Positions 1 to 8,059 of a DNA stretch of 32,320 nucleotides are shown one piece after another. Each line of letters opens with the position of its first letter. Position 1 is the first letter of the stretch. Position numbers and translations under genes: made by a program. The stretch is from an uncultured Synechococcus sp. (lineage in GTDB: Bacteria > Cyanobacteriota > Cyanobacteriia > Phormidesmidales > Phormidesmidaceae): positions 1 through 32,320 of the forward strand of contig CALDSK010000289.1 in assembly GCA_937911865.1 (NCBI GenBank). Direction: 5' to 3'. The notes beneath the pieces are model-generated. The model saw only the letters and a list, made by a program, of their open reading frames with translations, had not been told where the DNA came from and searched no databases.

Positions 1-822
1 CTCGTATTTAGTAATTTCGTCGGGGGTCGGTGGGCGCGTCCCCACGAGGCTCATATCACCTTTGAGCACGTTCCAAAATTGAGGGAACTCATCTAGGCTC
101 GTACGTCGCAAGAACCGACCAATCTTAGTGATACGAGGATCGTTGTCGTTCTTGAATAGCGGGCCTTCTACTTTATTAGCGACTTCATGCTTGCGAGCCT
201 CTGCATCTGTCACCATGGAGCGAAATTTCCAAATTCTAAAGCGCTTACCCATAAACGAGCAGCGGGTCTGCGCAAAGAATATTGGCCCGCCGTCGTCTAG
301 CTTGATAATAATACCGACCACAACAACCAGAACGGCGGTTATCATCAGCCCGACAATTGCCCCGGCAATATCTAAAATTCGCTTCGGCTTAGAGAGAACA
401 GAAGGATGAACAGTCGGAATGTTGTCTACAGCAGCTGAGCGCCGCGCCGTGGGATCTACAGGCGAGGCGATCGCAGCTTCGATCGAAAATACTTTATCTA
501 GTTCAGTCAAAGACAGCGCCATCATTACCTGAGGTGGCACGTTCACCAGTCTTAGCTGCGCAGCTCTAGCCTGGCAAAGCTTGTGGCAAATCACCAATGC
601 GCCGATACCACTACTGTCAATAAATTGAGTATCGGCAAAATCTAGGACAATTTCTTTCAGCCCTGGATTTCGTTCAAAAGCATCCTGACAGCTACGCTTA
701 AAGGCAACGGCCTCCACGACAGTAAAGGCCTTAGTAAGATGAATCGTACCCATTGATTCCAATATCGCGGCCTTAAAACGGGCTTTGGTGCGCGCGGTGG
801 TAACGCTGTTAGGGCTAGTCAT
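1..822 (-). CDS. STAS-domain/polyprenyl-phosphate sugar transferase fusion (HepC-like), 3' end cut by window
   Basis: The open frame runs from an ATG at 822 through position 1 without a stop (274 residues visible), so the C-terminus lies outside the window. Residues about 20-115 look like a STAS (anti-sigma-factor-antagonist) domain with the hallmark FIDSSGIG at 68-74; one of Ser70/Ser71 is the position phosphorylated in SpoIIAA-type proteins. After a proline-rich linker comes a bacterial sugar transferase domain: a membrane segment at about 150-173, then DDGGPIFFAQTR (176-187), KFRSM (199-203) and RRTSLDEFPQFWNVLKGDMS (239-258). Family members transfer a sugar phosphate from a nucleotide sugar to undecaprenyl phosphate, the first step of polysaccharide assembly at the inner membrane. 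The STAS domain could make this step responsive to a kinase/phosphatase signal; that is inference. The HepC resemblance is from family knowledge and was not searched. Confidence 0.85.
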   Translation of the reverse strand, partial: MTSPNSVTTARTKARFKAAILESMGTIHLTKAFTVVEAVAFKRSCQDAFERNPGLKEIVLDFADTQFIDSSGIGALVICHKLCQARAAQLRLVNVPPQVMMALSLTELDKVFSIEAAIASPVDPTARRSAAVDNIPTVHPSVLSKPKRILDIAGAIVGLMITAVLVVVVGIIIKLDDGGPIFFAQTRCSFMGKRFRIWKFRSMVTDAEARKHEVANKVEGPLFKNDNDPRITKIGRFLRRTSLDEFPQFWNVLKGDMSLVGTRPPTPDEITKYE

Positions 823-1064
823 ATCAAATCATCGTTGAATCATTACAGCGGCCTAGCCCCGACTTAGCTTGCCCACTTATTTGACGAAAGTGCCTGAGTA
901 GTCATTCACCTATGTAAGCCTGAAATGACAAAGACAATCGACCAAATAAAACGAGCAGCGCTCAAGTCCTAACCCAACAATTTCGCAAAGCACAGAACTA
1001 TACGAAAGCTGTTAGCACACCAGCGACTTGTAAAAGCGACCAGCATAAACAGTTAGTGGCTATG

Positions 1065-1116
1065 CCTTAACGTCCTATGAGTCAGTTAGATACGACTCAG
1101 GCGCTTTACGTTAAGG
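1065..1116. other. Hairpin with nested inverted repeats
   Basis: The 9-bp arm CCTTAACGT (1065-1073) is perfectly complementary to ACGTTAAGG (1108-1116). Inside lies a second perfect pair, TGAGTC (1078-1083) and GACTCA (1094-1099), with a 10-nt loop. The two stems are nearly coaxial, and CC (1074-1075) can also pair with GG (1100-1101). The element sits about 240 bp upstream of the STAS/sugar-transferase start. It may be a structured RNA leader, a small RNA or a protein-binding site; the sequence does not decide which. Confidence 0.5.
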
Positions 1117-1312
1117 AAAAGAGACATTAAGACAAAGGGCCTAGGCTGTAGATGCGAAATGCAGTTAGCCTTTCACGACAATTGACCTTAGCCCGGAAGA
1201 TGACATCAATAAACCTCTACAGGATTGCTTCGTGGAAGTTTAGGCTAATCAAATAGGATTGACTTTATTTGAGGGAAGTCCTTGACAAAGTACATGTTAT
1301 TTTCTCTTTTTT

Positions 1313-1324
1313 CTCTTTAAAGAG
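1313..1324. promoter_or_regulatory. Perfect palindrome CTCTTTAAAGAG
   Basis: A 12-bp perfect palindrome lies just after a pyrimidine-rich tract and 26 bp downstream of a TTGACA. Symmetric sites of this size in an intergenic region are typical operator candidates. No regulator is identifiable from the sequence. Confidence 0.3.
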
Positions 1325-1347
1325 TAACGTTATCATCAATTCATCCG

Positions 1348-1378
1348 TATTTACCGTAGTCAGTGACAGTCGTAAATA
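1348..1378. promoter_or_regulatory. 31-bp two-shell dyad, candidate operator
   Basis: TATTTAC (1348-1354) and GTAAATA (1372-1378) form outer arms, and GTCA (1359-1362) and TGAC (1364-1367) form inner arms. Both pairs share exactly the same centre, base 1363. A one-base central loop makes an RNA hairpin unlikely, so a dimeric or tetrameric DNA-binding protein is the more natural reading. It lies about 270 bp upstream of the GIY-YIG-like gene. Confidence 0.4.
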
Positions 1379-1649
1379 GAGTCTGTGATTTACTTTCGAA
1401 CAGAAAATGTAACTATCGTCACAATTATCTTTTTTACCGCTTTAGAGACTATTTCTAACTTTAATTTATCGCCATAGACAGATAATGAAATATCAAAATA
1501 TAGTGATGTATGGCGGCGCAGATGTTCACATTTACTTCCATATTTGCTCAAAGATAAGCGGCAAAGTAACAATAGCTCGCCCATTCTGGTTGTTCTGCGT
1601 CGCATAGAACAAAAAGGAACCAAAAAGAAACAAAGGGGAACACAGGTGT

Positions 1650-2255
1650 ATGGCTTCTGAGCATCAGTCTTTTTTACTGTCTGATTCGGCGATGCAGGCT
1701 GCAAGCTATTCTACTTATGAAAATTTTCAGCCGAAGTTAGGAATAAGTGGCACAGCCCTAAAAACCTGGAAGCATAGAATTATTCAATTTCAGTCTCAGC
1801 TGGCACCCGCTCCACAGCAGGGCGATCTGTTCGGCGGGAGTGAATCGACCTCTACTGACTTAGCCAATCGCATTGAGCCCTTTTTGCTGCGCCGTCAAAA
1901 TACCGAATTTTGGCGCTGGCGATTTGAAGATGTCGGGGTAGCGGCGATGTACTTTGTGATTGACTATGCTGCTGCCCCCGGAGAAAATTTGCTACTCTAC
2001 GTCGGAGAAACAGTGAAATCTAATCAGCGATGGAAGGGGGAGCACGACTGCAAGCGCTATCTATTAAACTATCGTCAAGCCCACTACGACAACGGCCTCA
2101 AAAGTGAGCTGGGAATAGCTTTCTGGCCCGAAGCACCAACAGAGCGCAAAGCTCGGCAACAGCTAGAATCTGTACTGATTTCACGCTGGCGATCGCCTTT
2201 TAACAAAGAAAATTGGCAGTTTTGGAACACGCCCTTTGTCGATGGCAAAGAATAA
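1650..2255 (+). CDS. GIY-YIG nuclease-like protein
   Basis: 201 residues. The C-terminal half carries the spaced elements of a GIY-YIG fold: MYFVID (100-105) in place of GIY, LLYVGET (115-121) in place of YIG, Arg127 in the position of the conserved arginine, and RKARQQLESVLISRWRSPF (166-184) supplying the candidate catalytic Glu173, then Asn185. The first 95 residues are unlike the core domain and include a tryptophan/arginine-rich stretch (RRQNTEFWRWRFED). GIY-YIG enzymes cut DNA with a metal ion in restriction, repair and homing contexts; proteins of this outline are common as uncharacterised cyanobacterial genes. The start at 1650 follows an AAGGGGA about 12 nt upstream; Met15 is an alternative. 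It is separated from the glycosyltransferase downstream by a hairpin, so it is probably its own unit. The fold assignment is moderately sure; activity is not shown. Confidence 0.7.
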   Translation: MASEHQSFLLSDSAMQAASYSTYENFQPKLGISGTALKTWKHRIIQFQSQLAPAPQQGDLFGGSESTSTDLANRIEPFLLRRQNTEFWRWRFEDVGVAAMYFVIDYAAAPGENLLLYVGETVKSNQRWKGEHDCKRYLLNYRQAHYDNGLKSELGIAFWPEAPTERKARQQLESVLISRWRSPFNKENWQFWNTPFVDGKE

Positions 2256-2268
2256 AGCGCAGGCCCTC

Positions 2269-2298
2269 AAGCGCTGATAAGTGTTGACTGAGCGCTTT
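2269..2298 (+). terminator. Hairpin after the GIY-YIG-like gene
   Basis: AAGCGCT (2269-2275) pairs perfectly with AGCGCTT (2291-2297) around a 15-nt loop, ending in TTT. It lies 14 nt after the stop codon. The U-tract is short and the loop long, so termination is plausible but not certain. Confidence 0.35.
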
Positions 2299-2394
2299 AA
2301 AGGTACGCTTTGAAATACAAGGAGCTGACCAATCCGCTCTTGCCTTACGATACGTGCATCTTTCTAGAGGAAACTCAGCTAAACAGAAACCATC

Positions 2395-3990
2395 TTGCTT
2401 TCAAAACCCAACACGGCTCGACGCACGCTGATCTATATTGGCGCTCTAATCGCTTTGGCTTGTATCAGGTTCATTCACCTTCAGGCCGACTTCCCCTTAA
2501 ATTTAGGCGATTACGGCATGGGCGTAGCCTATACCGATGAAGGCTGGTGGTCACGCAATGCGGTTGCCTGGGTAAGAGCCGGCGACTGGTACATTGACGA
2601 TGGCTACAACACTATTACTAACCTGCCCGTACTGCCGCTTCTTCAGGTGGGTTGGTTCAAGCTATTTGGCGTGAGCTTGGCCTCGGCAAGAGCGATTTCG
2701 GTTATTTGTTCGCTGTTGGTCAGCGCACTGGTATACCTGCTGGCGCGGCGTGAAATGTCTGCTCATTTCGCTTGGATTGCGCCGCTGGTTGTACTGACCA
2801 ACTATCCTACGTTTGCCTACAGCCGCTTGGCCATTTTAGAGATGCCGATGCTGGTGCTGATCTTGGTGAGTTTGCTTTTGGTAACAAATCGACAAGTGAC
2901 CGGGGTAAAGTCGGCTGTAGCTGGGATAGTGTTTGCGATCGCAATTCTCCTCAAAACCACCGCGCTCTTCGCCCTGCCTGTCATTGCACTGTGCATTTAT
3001 TTCCGCTCTGACCATAAGACCAGAGACAGGCTTCGCACGCTGCTGAGCTGGTTTATAGCAATAGGAATAACGCTTGGCATTGGCAAGCTCTTTCTGATGC
3101 AAATCGGCGATCCTCAAAGTCAGGCCTACTTTTCTGAATACAACATTGCGACTAAGGTTCATACCAGCGCGTTCTCTTTCTTAAAAGGACCCATTAGAGT
3201 CGCCAAATATACTTTTCAGCTATTTCCGTTACTCTTTCCAGCGCTGTTTGGTGCGATCGCTCTTTTAGCCAGAGAAAAGAAGGCTTTCTCCAGTCACCTA
3301 TTCAAAATTATCTTACTCTGGAGTTTCGGCGCACTGGGTGCATTCTCCCTCAGCGACTTCGCCGCGCACCGATATTTCTTAGTTCTCATTGTCCCGATAG
3401 CGCTAGTTGTTCCTTTAACGATTCAACAGGTCTATCAGCAGGTCTATCAGCAAAATCTAGAAAAGGCCTACCCAGAAAAAGCTTATCTGGAAAAAGCTTA
3501 TCTGGAAAAAGCTCAAAAGAAAGGATATGCAGGCAGCATAGAACCCGCTAACTGGAGATCTGCCCTCACGAAAGCACCCGCTGTCAGCCTGCTGACAATA
3601 GTTTTTTTAATCTCTATCGGATACAACTTGCTCCAAATAGGCACTCACCTACAGTCACCACCCTACACGCTAGTAGAAACAGCAAGAACCATAGAAAGCT
3701 ACGTCACAGCAGAAGAGTCTCGCTCGCCCGTGCTGATGGGTAACTTTGCCGACACCATCGCCCTAATCAACCAAGAGACTATAGCTATCAATGACAAAAT
3801 GGGATTCCGTGGCCTAGAGTACAAAATAAAAACGTTCGACCCAGGTTACTACATCGCACGCGGAGAAATTGAGCCCAGGATACAAAAGATCTTGGAAACT
3901 CACTATCAGCTAGACCTGTTAGAAACGTTTGAACTGTATCAGCAGCAAGACTACAGCAGACCCGTTTTCTTCTACCGGCTCAGTCGATAA
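2395..3990 (+). CDS. Polytopic membrane glycosyltransferase, GT-C/PMT (GT39/GT83) type
   Basis: 531 residues with roughly ten hydrophobic segments and a soluble C-terminal tail. Just after the first membrane segment is the acidic motif TDEGWW (about 47-52), the place where GT-C enzymes of the PMT/ArnT families carry their catalytic Asp/Glu. Such enzymes use a polyprenyl-phosphate sugar as donor and act on the periplasmic side, which fits the neighbouring polysaccharide genes. The only usable start is TTG at 2395, because an in-frame TAA lies at 2380-2382; no close Shine-Dalgarno is visible, so a later start is possible. The loop after about residue 340 contains perfect or near-perfect tandem repeats: QVYQ twice, then four EKAYL-type pentapeptides (356-375). 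The acceptor is unknown. Confidence 0.75.
   Translation: MLSKPNTARRTLIYIGALIALACIRFIHLQADFPLNLGDYGMGVAYTDEGWWSRNAVAWVRAGDWYIDDGYNTITNLPVLPLLQVGWFKLFGVSLASARAISVICSLLVSALVYLLARREMSAHFAWIAPLVVLTNYPTFAYSRLAILEMPMLVLILVSLLLVTNRQVTGVKSAVAGIVFAIAILLKTTALFALPVIALCIYFRSDHKTRDRLRTLLSWFIAIGITLGIGKLFLMQIGDPQSQAYFSEYNIATKVHTSAFSFLKGPIRVAKYTFQLFPLLFPALFGAIALLAREKKAFSSHLFKIILLWSFGALGAFSLSDFAAHRYFLVLIVPIALVVPLTIQQVYQQVYQQNLEKAYPEKAYLEKAYLEKAQKKGYAGSIEPANWRSALTKAPAVSLLTIVFLISIGYNLLQIGTHLQSPPYTLVETARTIESYVTAEESRSPVLMGNFADTIALINQETIAINDKMGFRGLEYKIKTFDPGYYIARGEIEPRIQKILETHYQLDLLETFELYQQQDYSRPVFFYRLSR
3427..3519 (+). repeat. In-frame 12-bp and 15-bp tandem repeats inside the membrane glycosyltransferase
   Basis: CAGGTCTATCAG is repeated twice (3427-3450). 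Four 15-bp units follow (3460-3519); units 2 and 3 are identical, GAAAAAGCTTATCTG, and units 1 and 4 are diverged. Translation gives QVYQ-QVYQ and EKAYP-EKAYL-EKAYL-EKAQK. The units stay in frame and fall in a hydrophilic loop between membrane segments. Confidence 0.95.
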
Positions 3991-4071
3991 GTCTGCCTTT
4001 GCTACTATCTTTTTGCACTGTCTTTGCACTAGGGCTTCCACACATCTTTTGTGTTCGGTTAGGTTGTTTGG

Positions 4072-4983
4072 CTAAGAAGCGCCCAGCGTTTGGCTATTTT
4101 CGCTTTTACCGGTCGTCAGGCGCTCCCAGAAAAAGCCTGCTGTTGTAGCAACCTGCGAGAGAAAAAACAGGCTAGAAACCATAAGTGGCGATCGCACCTC
4201 GCCCGCTTTCATCGGATAGGTCAACAAATCAGCATAAAACTTCAGTGGCTCAACCTTAACCGGCTGCTCTGTTCGCTTCGAGCGCACCTGATGAAAGCAA
4301 AAAGCCCCCCGACCATAGCCAAAGTGCTGTCGCCAAAAAGAGCGCAAAGAAAGCGCGTGAGCATGTTGAATCGTCGCTGAAGGTACATACTGCATCGGAT
4401 AGCCCGCCTGCTGCCAGCAGTCGCACAGGTTTCTATCTTCTGCTGCCGCTAGCGGAAAAGAAACGTCAAACCCACCAATATCTAGAAAGTGAGTTTTTGA
4501 CATGGCAATGTTGTTAGAGGCAAAAAATACGCCCTGAGTAGCACCGCTGTAGTAGCTGTAGAGATAGTCGATCAGAGCCTGCGAAGCCGATGAGTACAGA
4601 TTTTTAGGCAGCGCGTTAATCGTGCGGCCACCGACCATAGCATCGGGTGAGGCCTGTAAAGCATTTGCAAATTCTTTTAGCCAGTGAGCTTCAGGCATAC
4701 AGTCATCGTCCGTAAAGGCGATGTAATCGCCGCTCGCCTGGCGCACGCCCGTATTGCGAGCCGCTGCTGGGCCCGCATTCTGCTGCCTAATTAGCGCAAC
4801 ATTCATTTGGGAATGAAACGGAGCTACGGTCGCATCAAGCGGCGTCCTGCTGCCATCATCTACAACGATCACTTCATACTGCTCATTCGGATAGTCGAGT
4901 TGAGCAAGCGCGGCTAGACACCCCTCTATTTGCTGGGGACGGTTGAAAGTAGGAATGACAATGGAAAAATTGGGAAGCGACAT
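4072..4983 (-). CDS. Family 2 glycosyltransferase
   Basis: 303 residues. The N-terminal GT-A domain starts with FSIVIPTFNRP, then VIVVDDGS (38-45) for nucleotide-sugar binding and the metal-binding TDDDC (91-95). AAEDRNLC (about residue 180) supplies the ED motif of the acceptor/catalytic region, and the QHFGYGRGAF segment that follows is typical of bacterial GT2 enzymes. A hydrophobic stretch near 265-285 may anchor it to the membrane. It is the most downstream gene of the minus-strand polysaccharide cluster, 134 bp after the unknown membrane protein. It converges on the GT-C gene with an 81-bp gap that has no strong terminator. Donor sugar and linkage cannot be read from the sequence. Confidence 0.88.
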   Translation of the reverse strand: MSLPNFSIVIPTFNRPQQIEGCLAALAQLDYPNEQYEVIVVDDGSRTPLDATVAPFHSQMNVALIRQQNAGPAAARNTGVRQASGDYIAFTDDDCMPEAHWLKEFANALQASPDAMVGGRTINALPKNLYSSASQALIDYLYSYYSGATQGVFFASNNIAMSKTHFLDIGGFDVSFPLAAAEDRNLCDCWQQAGYPMQYVPSATIQHAHALSLRSFWRQHFGYGRGAFCFHQVRSKRTEQPVKVEPLKFYADLLTYPMKAGEVRSPLMVSSLFFLSQVATTAGFFWERLTTGKSENSQTLGAS

Positions 4984-4998
4984 TAGAGAACTCTAAAA

Positions 4999-5028
4999 CT
5001 ATTGAATGTCTTACTATTGAATGTCTAC
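4999..5028. repeat. 15-bp tandem duplication upstream of a glycosyltransferase start
   Basis: CTATTGAATGTCTTA (4999-5013) is followed directly by CTATTGAATGTCTAC (5014-5028), 14 of 15 bases identical. It lies 16 bp upstream of the GT2 start on the minus strand, so it changes the leader of that gene. Confidence 0.9.
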
Positions 5029-5117
5029 TGCGGACTCCGCTCTTATCAAATCGTGCTTTTGCTAAATTACGCTCTTGTCAAACTGTTCTGTAACCAGAAC
5101 AAGATTAAATGTGAAGA

Positions 5118-5909
5118 TTACTGCCTAGTCAGCGAGCGAGTGGAACGAGAAACAAAAGAGCGTTTTTTTCGCTGTTCAACAGTGGATAAAACAGGCACTG
5201 TCTTTACAGCTTCTGCTAATAGAATAATAGCAGTCCAAGAAAAGTAGGCAAACCACAAGAAGATAGCTAGTAGCTTCGCGCCGTCTTCTAGCAAGCCGTC
5301 TTCTAGCAAACCGTTTTCTAGTAAACCGTTTCTTAGCAAATAGAACAGAGCTGCAAGCGTAGTCTCTGGAGGCGCTGTCAGGAACGAAATGGTGGGCAGC
5401 GGCACAACATCGATTAAAACGGACACTGAGAACAGAACTAGGCTCAGACACAAAGTCAACGGCTGGTGCTTGAGCAACACCTTACGAAAGCGACACAGGC
5501 ACAGCGCAAGCATCACGGCATAGCCTACAAAAACAAACGGCTGAGCGATCCCAAAGATCATAGGAATTGCTCTCTCATGCAATAGAAATAAATCGTCTAA
5601 CCCCAAGATGGCACTGAGTCCGCCAAAAGCCATCAAAAAGCGCATATAGTCTGGGCGAAGGTGAATCACATTGAGTAACGCCGCGCCGAATAGACAGGAT
5701 ACGGCGCTCGCCATCCAAAGAAGAACGTCAACGTGAGAGAAAAAGCCGAAATAGAAAGGGTGGGCTGCGATCGTCGCAGGATCTCTAATGAGATATTCGA
5801 TCGGAACATAGGGCTGCACACCCGCCGCTAGTAGAATACAAAATAGGCAAACAAATCCAGAAAGCGTTAGCCAACGGTGGGTTGTGTGGGCTGAAGACAG
5901 CGGTTGCAT
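5118..5909 (-). CDS. Unknown polytopic membrane protein with DDLFLLHE motif
   Basis: 263 residues with about six membrane helices. I do not recognise a named family with certainty. Helix 3 is followed by DDLFLLHE (about 105-112), a cluster of acidic residues and histidine within the membrane region of the kind seen in metal-dependent integral membrane enzymes. A second polar motif, EDGAKLLAIFLW, opens a later helix. Immediately before it sit four tandem pentapeptides LL-(R/E)-(N/D)-G encoded by a 15-bp DNA repeat. The C-terminus is rich in Arg, Lys and Ser. The gene lies between the ABC exporter (281 bp upstream) and a GT2 gene (134 bp downstream), so a role in polysaccharide or lipid modification is suggested by context only. 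Confidence 0.75.
   Translation of the reverse strand: MQPLSSAHTTHRWLTLSGFVCLFCILLAAGVQPYVPIEYLIRDPATIAAHPFYFGFFSHVDVLLWMASAVSCLFGAALLNVIHLRPDYMRFLMAFGGLSAILGLDDLFLLHERAIPMIFGIAQPFVFVGYAVMLALCLCRFRKVLLKHQPLTLCLSLVLFSVSVLIDVVPLPTISFLTAPPETTLAALFYLLRNGLLENGLLEDGLLEDGAKLLAIFLWFAYFSWTAIILLAEAVKTVPVLSTVEQRKKRSFVSRSTRSLTRQ
5280..5339 (-). repeat. In-frame 15-bp tandem repeat, four units
   Basis: On the plus strand the units are GCCGTCTTCTAGCAA twice (5280-5309, identical), then ACCGTTTTCTAGTAA and ACCGTTTCTTAGCAA. On the coding strand they read LLRNG-LLENG-LLEDG-LLEDG, directly before the conserved-looking EDGAK motif, as if the start of that motif had been copied upstream. Identity falls with distance, which suggests stepwise duplication. 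Confidence 0.95.
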
Positions 5910-6050
5910 AAACAGAGACAGACGTGACGATGAGTAGTCTCAAAGCATACGGCCTCCTCCTAACCAAGCGACAATCTCTCCTTCTCTATTTCATAACCTT
6001 CTCTTAACCATTTAGATCCAGTGAAGCGTCCTAAAACATCCAAGTCAGCA

Positions 6051-6077
6051 GAAAATATCTAGGTCGTGGATATTTTC
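6051..6077. other. Perfect 9-bp inverted repeat
   Basis: GAAAATATC (6051-6059) and GATATTTTC (6069-6077) are perfectly complementary around a 9-nt loop. It lies in the 281-bp gap between the ABC exporter and the membrane protein, about 140 bp upstream of the latter's start. AT-rich symmetric arms favour a regulatory site; no U-tract follows for termination. Confidence 0.45.
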
Positions 6078-6190
6078 AGCGCCCGATCTCAATAAGCAGC
6101 GCTGGCCTAGATCTTATAAATTCTTTTCCCAGCTTGGCTTCGTGCATCTTGTTTCAGATTAGTTCCATAGGCTGATTCTACAGAAACAAT

Positions 6191-8038
6191 CTAAGAAAGA
6201 CTGGTTTCAAACTGCGTCTGGTGATACTCCCAAAGCTTACCGTGACTGTCGAGTAGTTCCTGATAGCTGCCTTGTTCAACAATTCGTCCTTGCTCTAACA
6301 CCACAACCTTCTCAGCATCTGCAATCGTCGAGAGCCGGTGAGCAATGACAATGACCGTTCGGCCCTCAGAGAGCACCGCCAAAGACTCTTGAATCAACCG
6401 CTCAGTCAGCGAATCTAGCGCACTTGTCGCCTCATCTAAAATCAGAATCTCGGGATTGCGCAGTAGCGCTCTGGCGATCGCAATTCGCTGCCGCTGTCCT
6501 CCCGAAAGCCGAATGCCGCGATCACCTAGCACCGTATCAAATCCCCGAGGCAGCGCCTGAATAAACGCTAGCGCGTTGGCCATCCGCGCCGCCTCTTGCA
6601 CCTGCGCGTCGCTAGCATTCTCAATGCCGTAAACAATATTCTCTCGCACTGTTGTGTTGAAAACGAATGTGTCTTGACTCACAATCGCAATTCGCTGCCG
6701 GAATGAGTCAATCGCAAAGGACTGTAAGTCGACGCCGTCAATTAAAATACGTCCCTGAGTGGGATCGTAAAATCGCGGGAGGAGATCGGCTAGCGTTGTC
6801 TTACCAGCGCCAGAGCTGCCTACTAGGGCCGTTGTCTTACCCTGCGGCAAAGACAGCGTAATATCGTGCAGAACCATTTCCCCAGCCGGATAGGCAAAAT
6901 CTACAGACTCAAAGTCAATCGAGCGTTGCAAGCCGGTGAACTGACGACTGCCGTCCTGTAAATAGGGCTTGTCATCACGCCGCAAAATCTCCGTAACCGC
7001 TTCTAGAGAGCCCTGAGAAGCCACAAAGCCCACCAGCGTGGCGTTCAAGGCTGAAAACAGCGGCGTTGCTCTTACTAGAACAAACAAAAAAGTCAGCAGC
7101 TCAGCTACCGTTAGCTGTCCGGTAGCAATCAGCAGCCCGTAAGAAACAACAACCATACCCACTAGCAGCGTGGCACCTGCCCCTTCAATAATCGGCTGCA
7201 CCAGTTCTGAGAGCCGAATCACACCCATCTGGGCCCTATAAATCTCTTCTGTCGCTCGGTAGTAGCGTTTAGACTCTAGGGTTTGCGTGCAAGAAGCGTG
7301 AACGGTTCTTATGCCGCTAACAAAAGCCAGCGCGCTAGAGGTAAAGATCTTATTGGCCTTGGGCACTTCAAAGCTAGCCTCTCTTACCCGGCCTGTGAGC
7401 GCGGTCAGCCCTACGCCTAGCAGGCCAAATACCAAAACTGACGTCAGTAGCAGCTGCCACGAGAGCACCAGCATCGCTATCATATAGGCCAGCAATTTGG
7501 CACTAAAAACAAAGCTGTTTGCCAACAGGTCAAAGGCTTTTTGAACCTGTTTAACCTCGCCCCTTAATGTGCTGATAAGCGCGCCAGGCTTGGCGGTTGC
7601 ATAGTAGCTCAGACGAAAGCTTGCCAGCTGATCAAAAATCTTGCGGCGGAGCCGATCGACCAGCTTTAGAGACGCCTTTTTAGCATAGACAGCGGCCAGA
7701 TAATCAAAGATAGCCCTCACCCAAACGCCCACCAGCAGAAGGCCGGATAGCCGATAGATCCGCTGAGTAGAAGGGGCCTGCGTCGCTAAAACAATCGTGT
7801 CGAACCACTCAATGCCAGTGGTAATTGGCGGCTCATTAGGGTTGGTCAACCCCTGCAAAAATGAAGTAATAAACCCAACCGTGATGCCCTCAAAAGCAGC
7901 AGCGGTCAGCGCAAAAACAACTGCCAAAACGGCGATTAGCCGAAAGTGTCTAAACTCTCTTAAGATCAGGCGATTTTCTTGCCAAAAGCGGGTGGTTTTC
8001 AGTAGCCTTCTAACAAATATTGGCAGCTTCAATCTCAT
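6191..8038 (-). CDS. ABC exporter, fused permease/ATPase (HepA/MsbA-like)
   Basis: 615 residues, the normal length for a half-size exporter. The N-terminal membrane domain (about 35-340) has six helices and ends before an ATPase domain with Walker A GSSGAGKT (407-414), Q-loop Gln455, signature LSGGQRQR (511-518), Walker B ILILDE (531-536), D-loop SALD and switch His567. All catalytic elements are intact. Such proteins dimerise in the inner membrane and flip lipid-linked sugars or lipids. In Anabaena the related HepA is needed for the heterocyst envelope polysaccharide; here the position among glycosyltransferases supports export of a polysaccharide or its lipid-linked precursor. It starts 21 bp after the sulfotransferase stop, in the same operon. 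Confidence 0.92.
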   Translation of the reverse strand: MRLKLPIFVRRLLKTTRFWQENRLILREFRHFRLIAVLAVVFALTAAAFEGITVGFITSFLQGLTNPNEPPITTGIEWFDTIVLATQAPSTQRIYRLSGLLLVGVWVRAIFDYLAAVYAKKASLKLVDRLRRKIFDQLASFRLSYYATAKPGALISTLRGEVKQVQKAFDLLANSFVFSAKLLAYMIAMLVLSWQLLLTSVLVFGLLGVGLTALTGRVREASFEVPKANKIFTSSALAFVSGIRTVHASCTQTLESKRYYRATEEIYRAQMGVIRLSELVQPIIEGAGATLLVGMVVVSYGLLIATGQLTVAELLTFLFVLVRATPLFSALNATLVGFVASQGSLEAVTEILRRDDKPYLQDGSRQFTGLQRSIDFESVDFAYPAGEMVLHDITLSLPQGKTTALVGSSGAGKTTLADLLPRFYDPTQGRILIDGVDLQSFAIDSFRQRIAIVSQDTFVFNTTVRENIVYGIENASDAQVQEAARMANALAFIQALPRGFDTVLGDRGIRLSGGQRQRIAIARALLRNPEILILDEATSALDSLTERLIQESLAVLSEGRTVIVIAHRLSTIADAEKVVVLEQGRIVEQGSYQELLDSHGKLWEYHQTQFETSLS

Positions 8039-8059
8039 AAGAACTTAGACTATAGGAAT

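Larger units (their letters stand above)
823..1649. other. Long noncoding region with dyad symmetries
   Basis: I find no convincing gene in these 827 bases between two divergent genes. The stretch becomes AT-rich from about 1250 on, as expected for a promoter region. It holds a long hairpin (1065-1116), a perfect 12-bp palindrome (1313-1324) and a 31-bp two-shell dyad (1348-1378), each listed separately. A TTGACA at 1282-1287 could be a -35 box but has no good -10 box 16-18 bp downstream. Confidence 0.6.

Noticed and set aside
1282..1310. TTGACA as a sigma-70-type promoter for the GIY-YIG-like gene
   Set aside because: No acceptable -10 box lies 16-18 bp downstream; only pyrimidine-rich sequence is found.
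1390..1704. Minus-strand 104-codon frame overlapping the GIY-YIG-like gene start
   Set aside because: It overlaps a better supported gene, lies mostly in AT-rich noncoding DNA and resembles no family.
4040..4054. ACACA-TCTTT-TGTGT hairpin between convergent glycosyltransferase genes
   Set aside because: Only a five-base-pair stem with no T-tract; too weak to call a terminator.
5002..5247. Plus-strand 81-codon frame beside the unknown membrane protein
   Set aside because: Half of it is antisense to a real gene and its start lies within a 15-bp duplication; no ribosome site.
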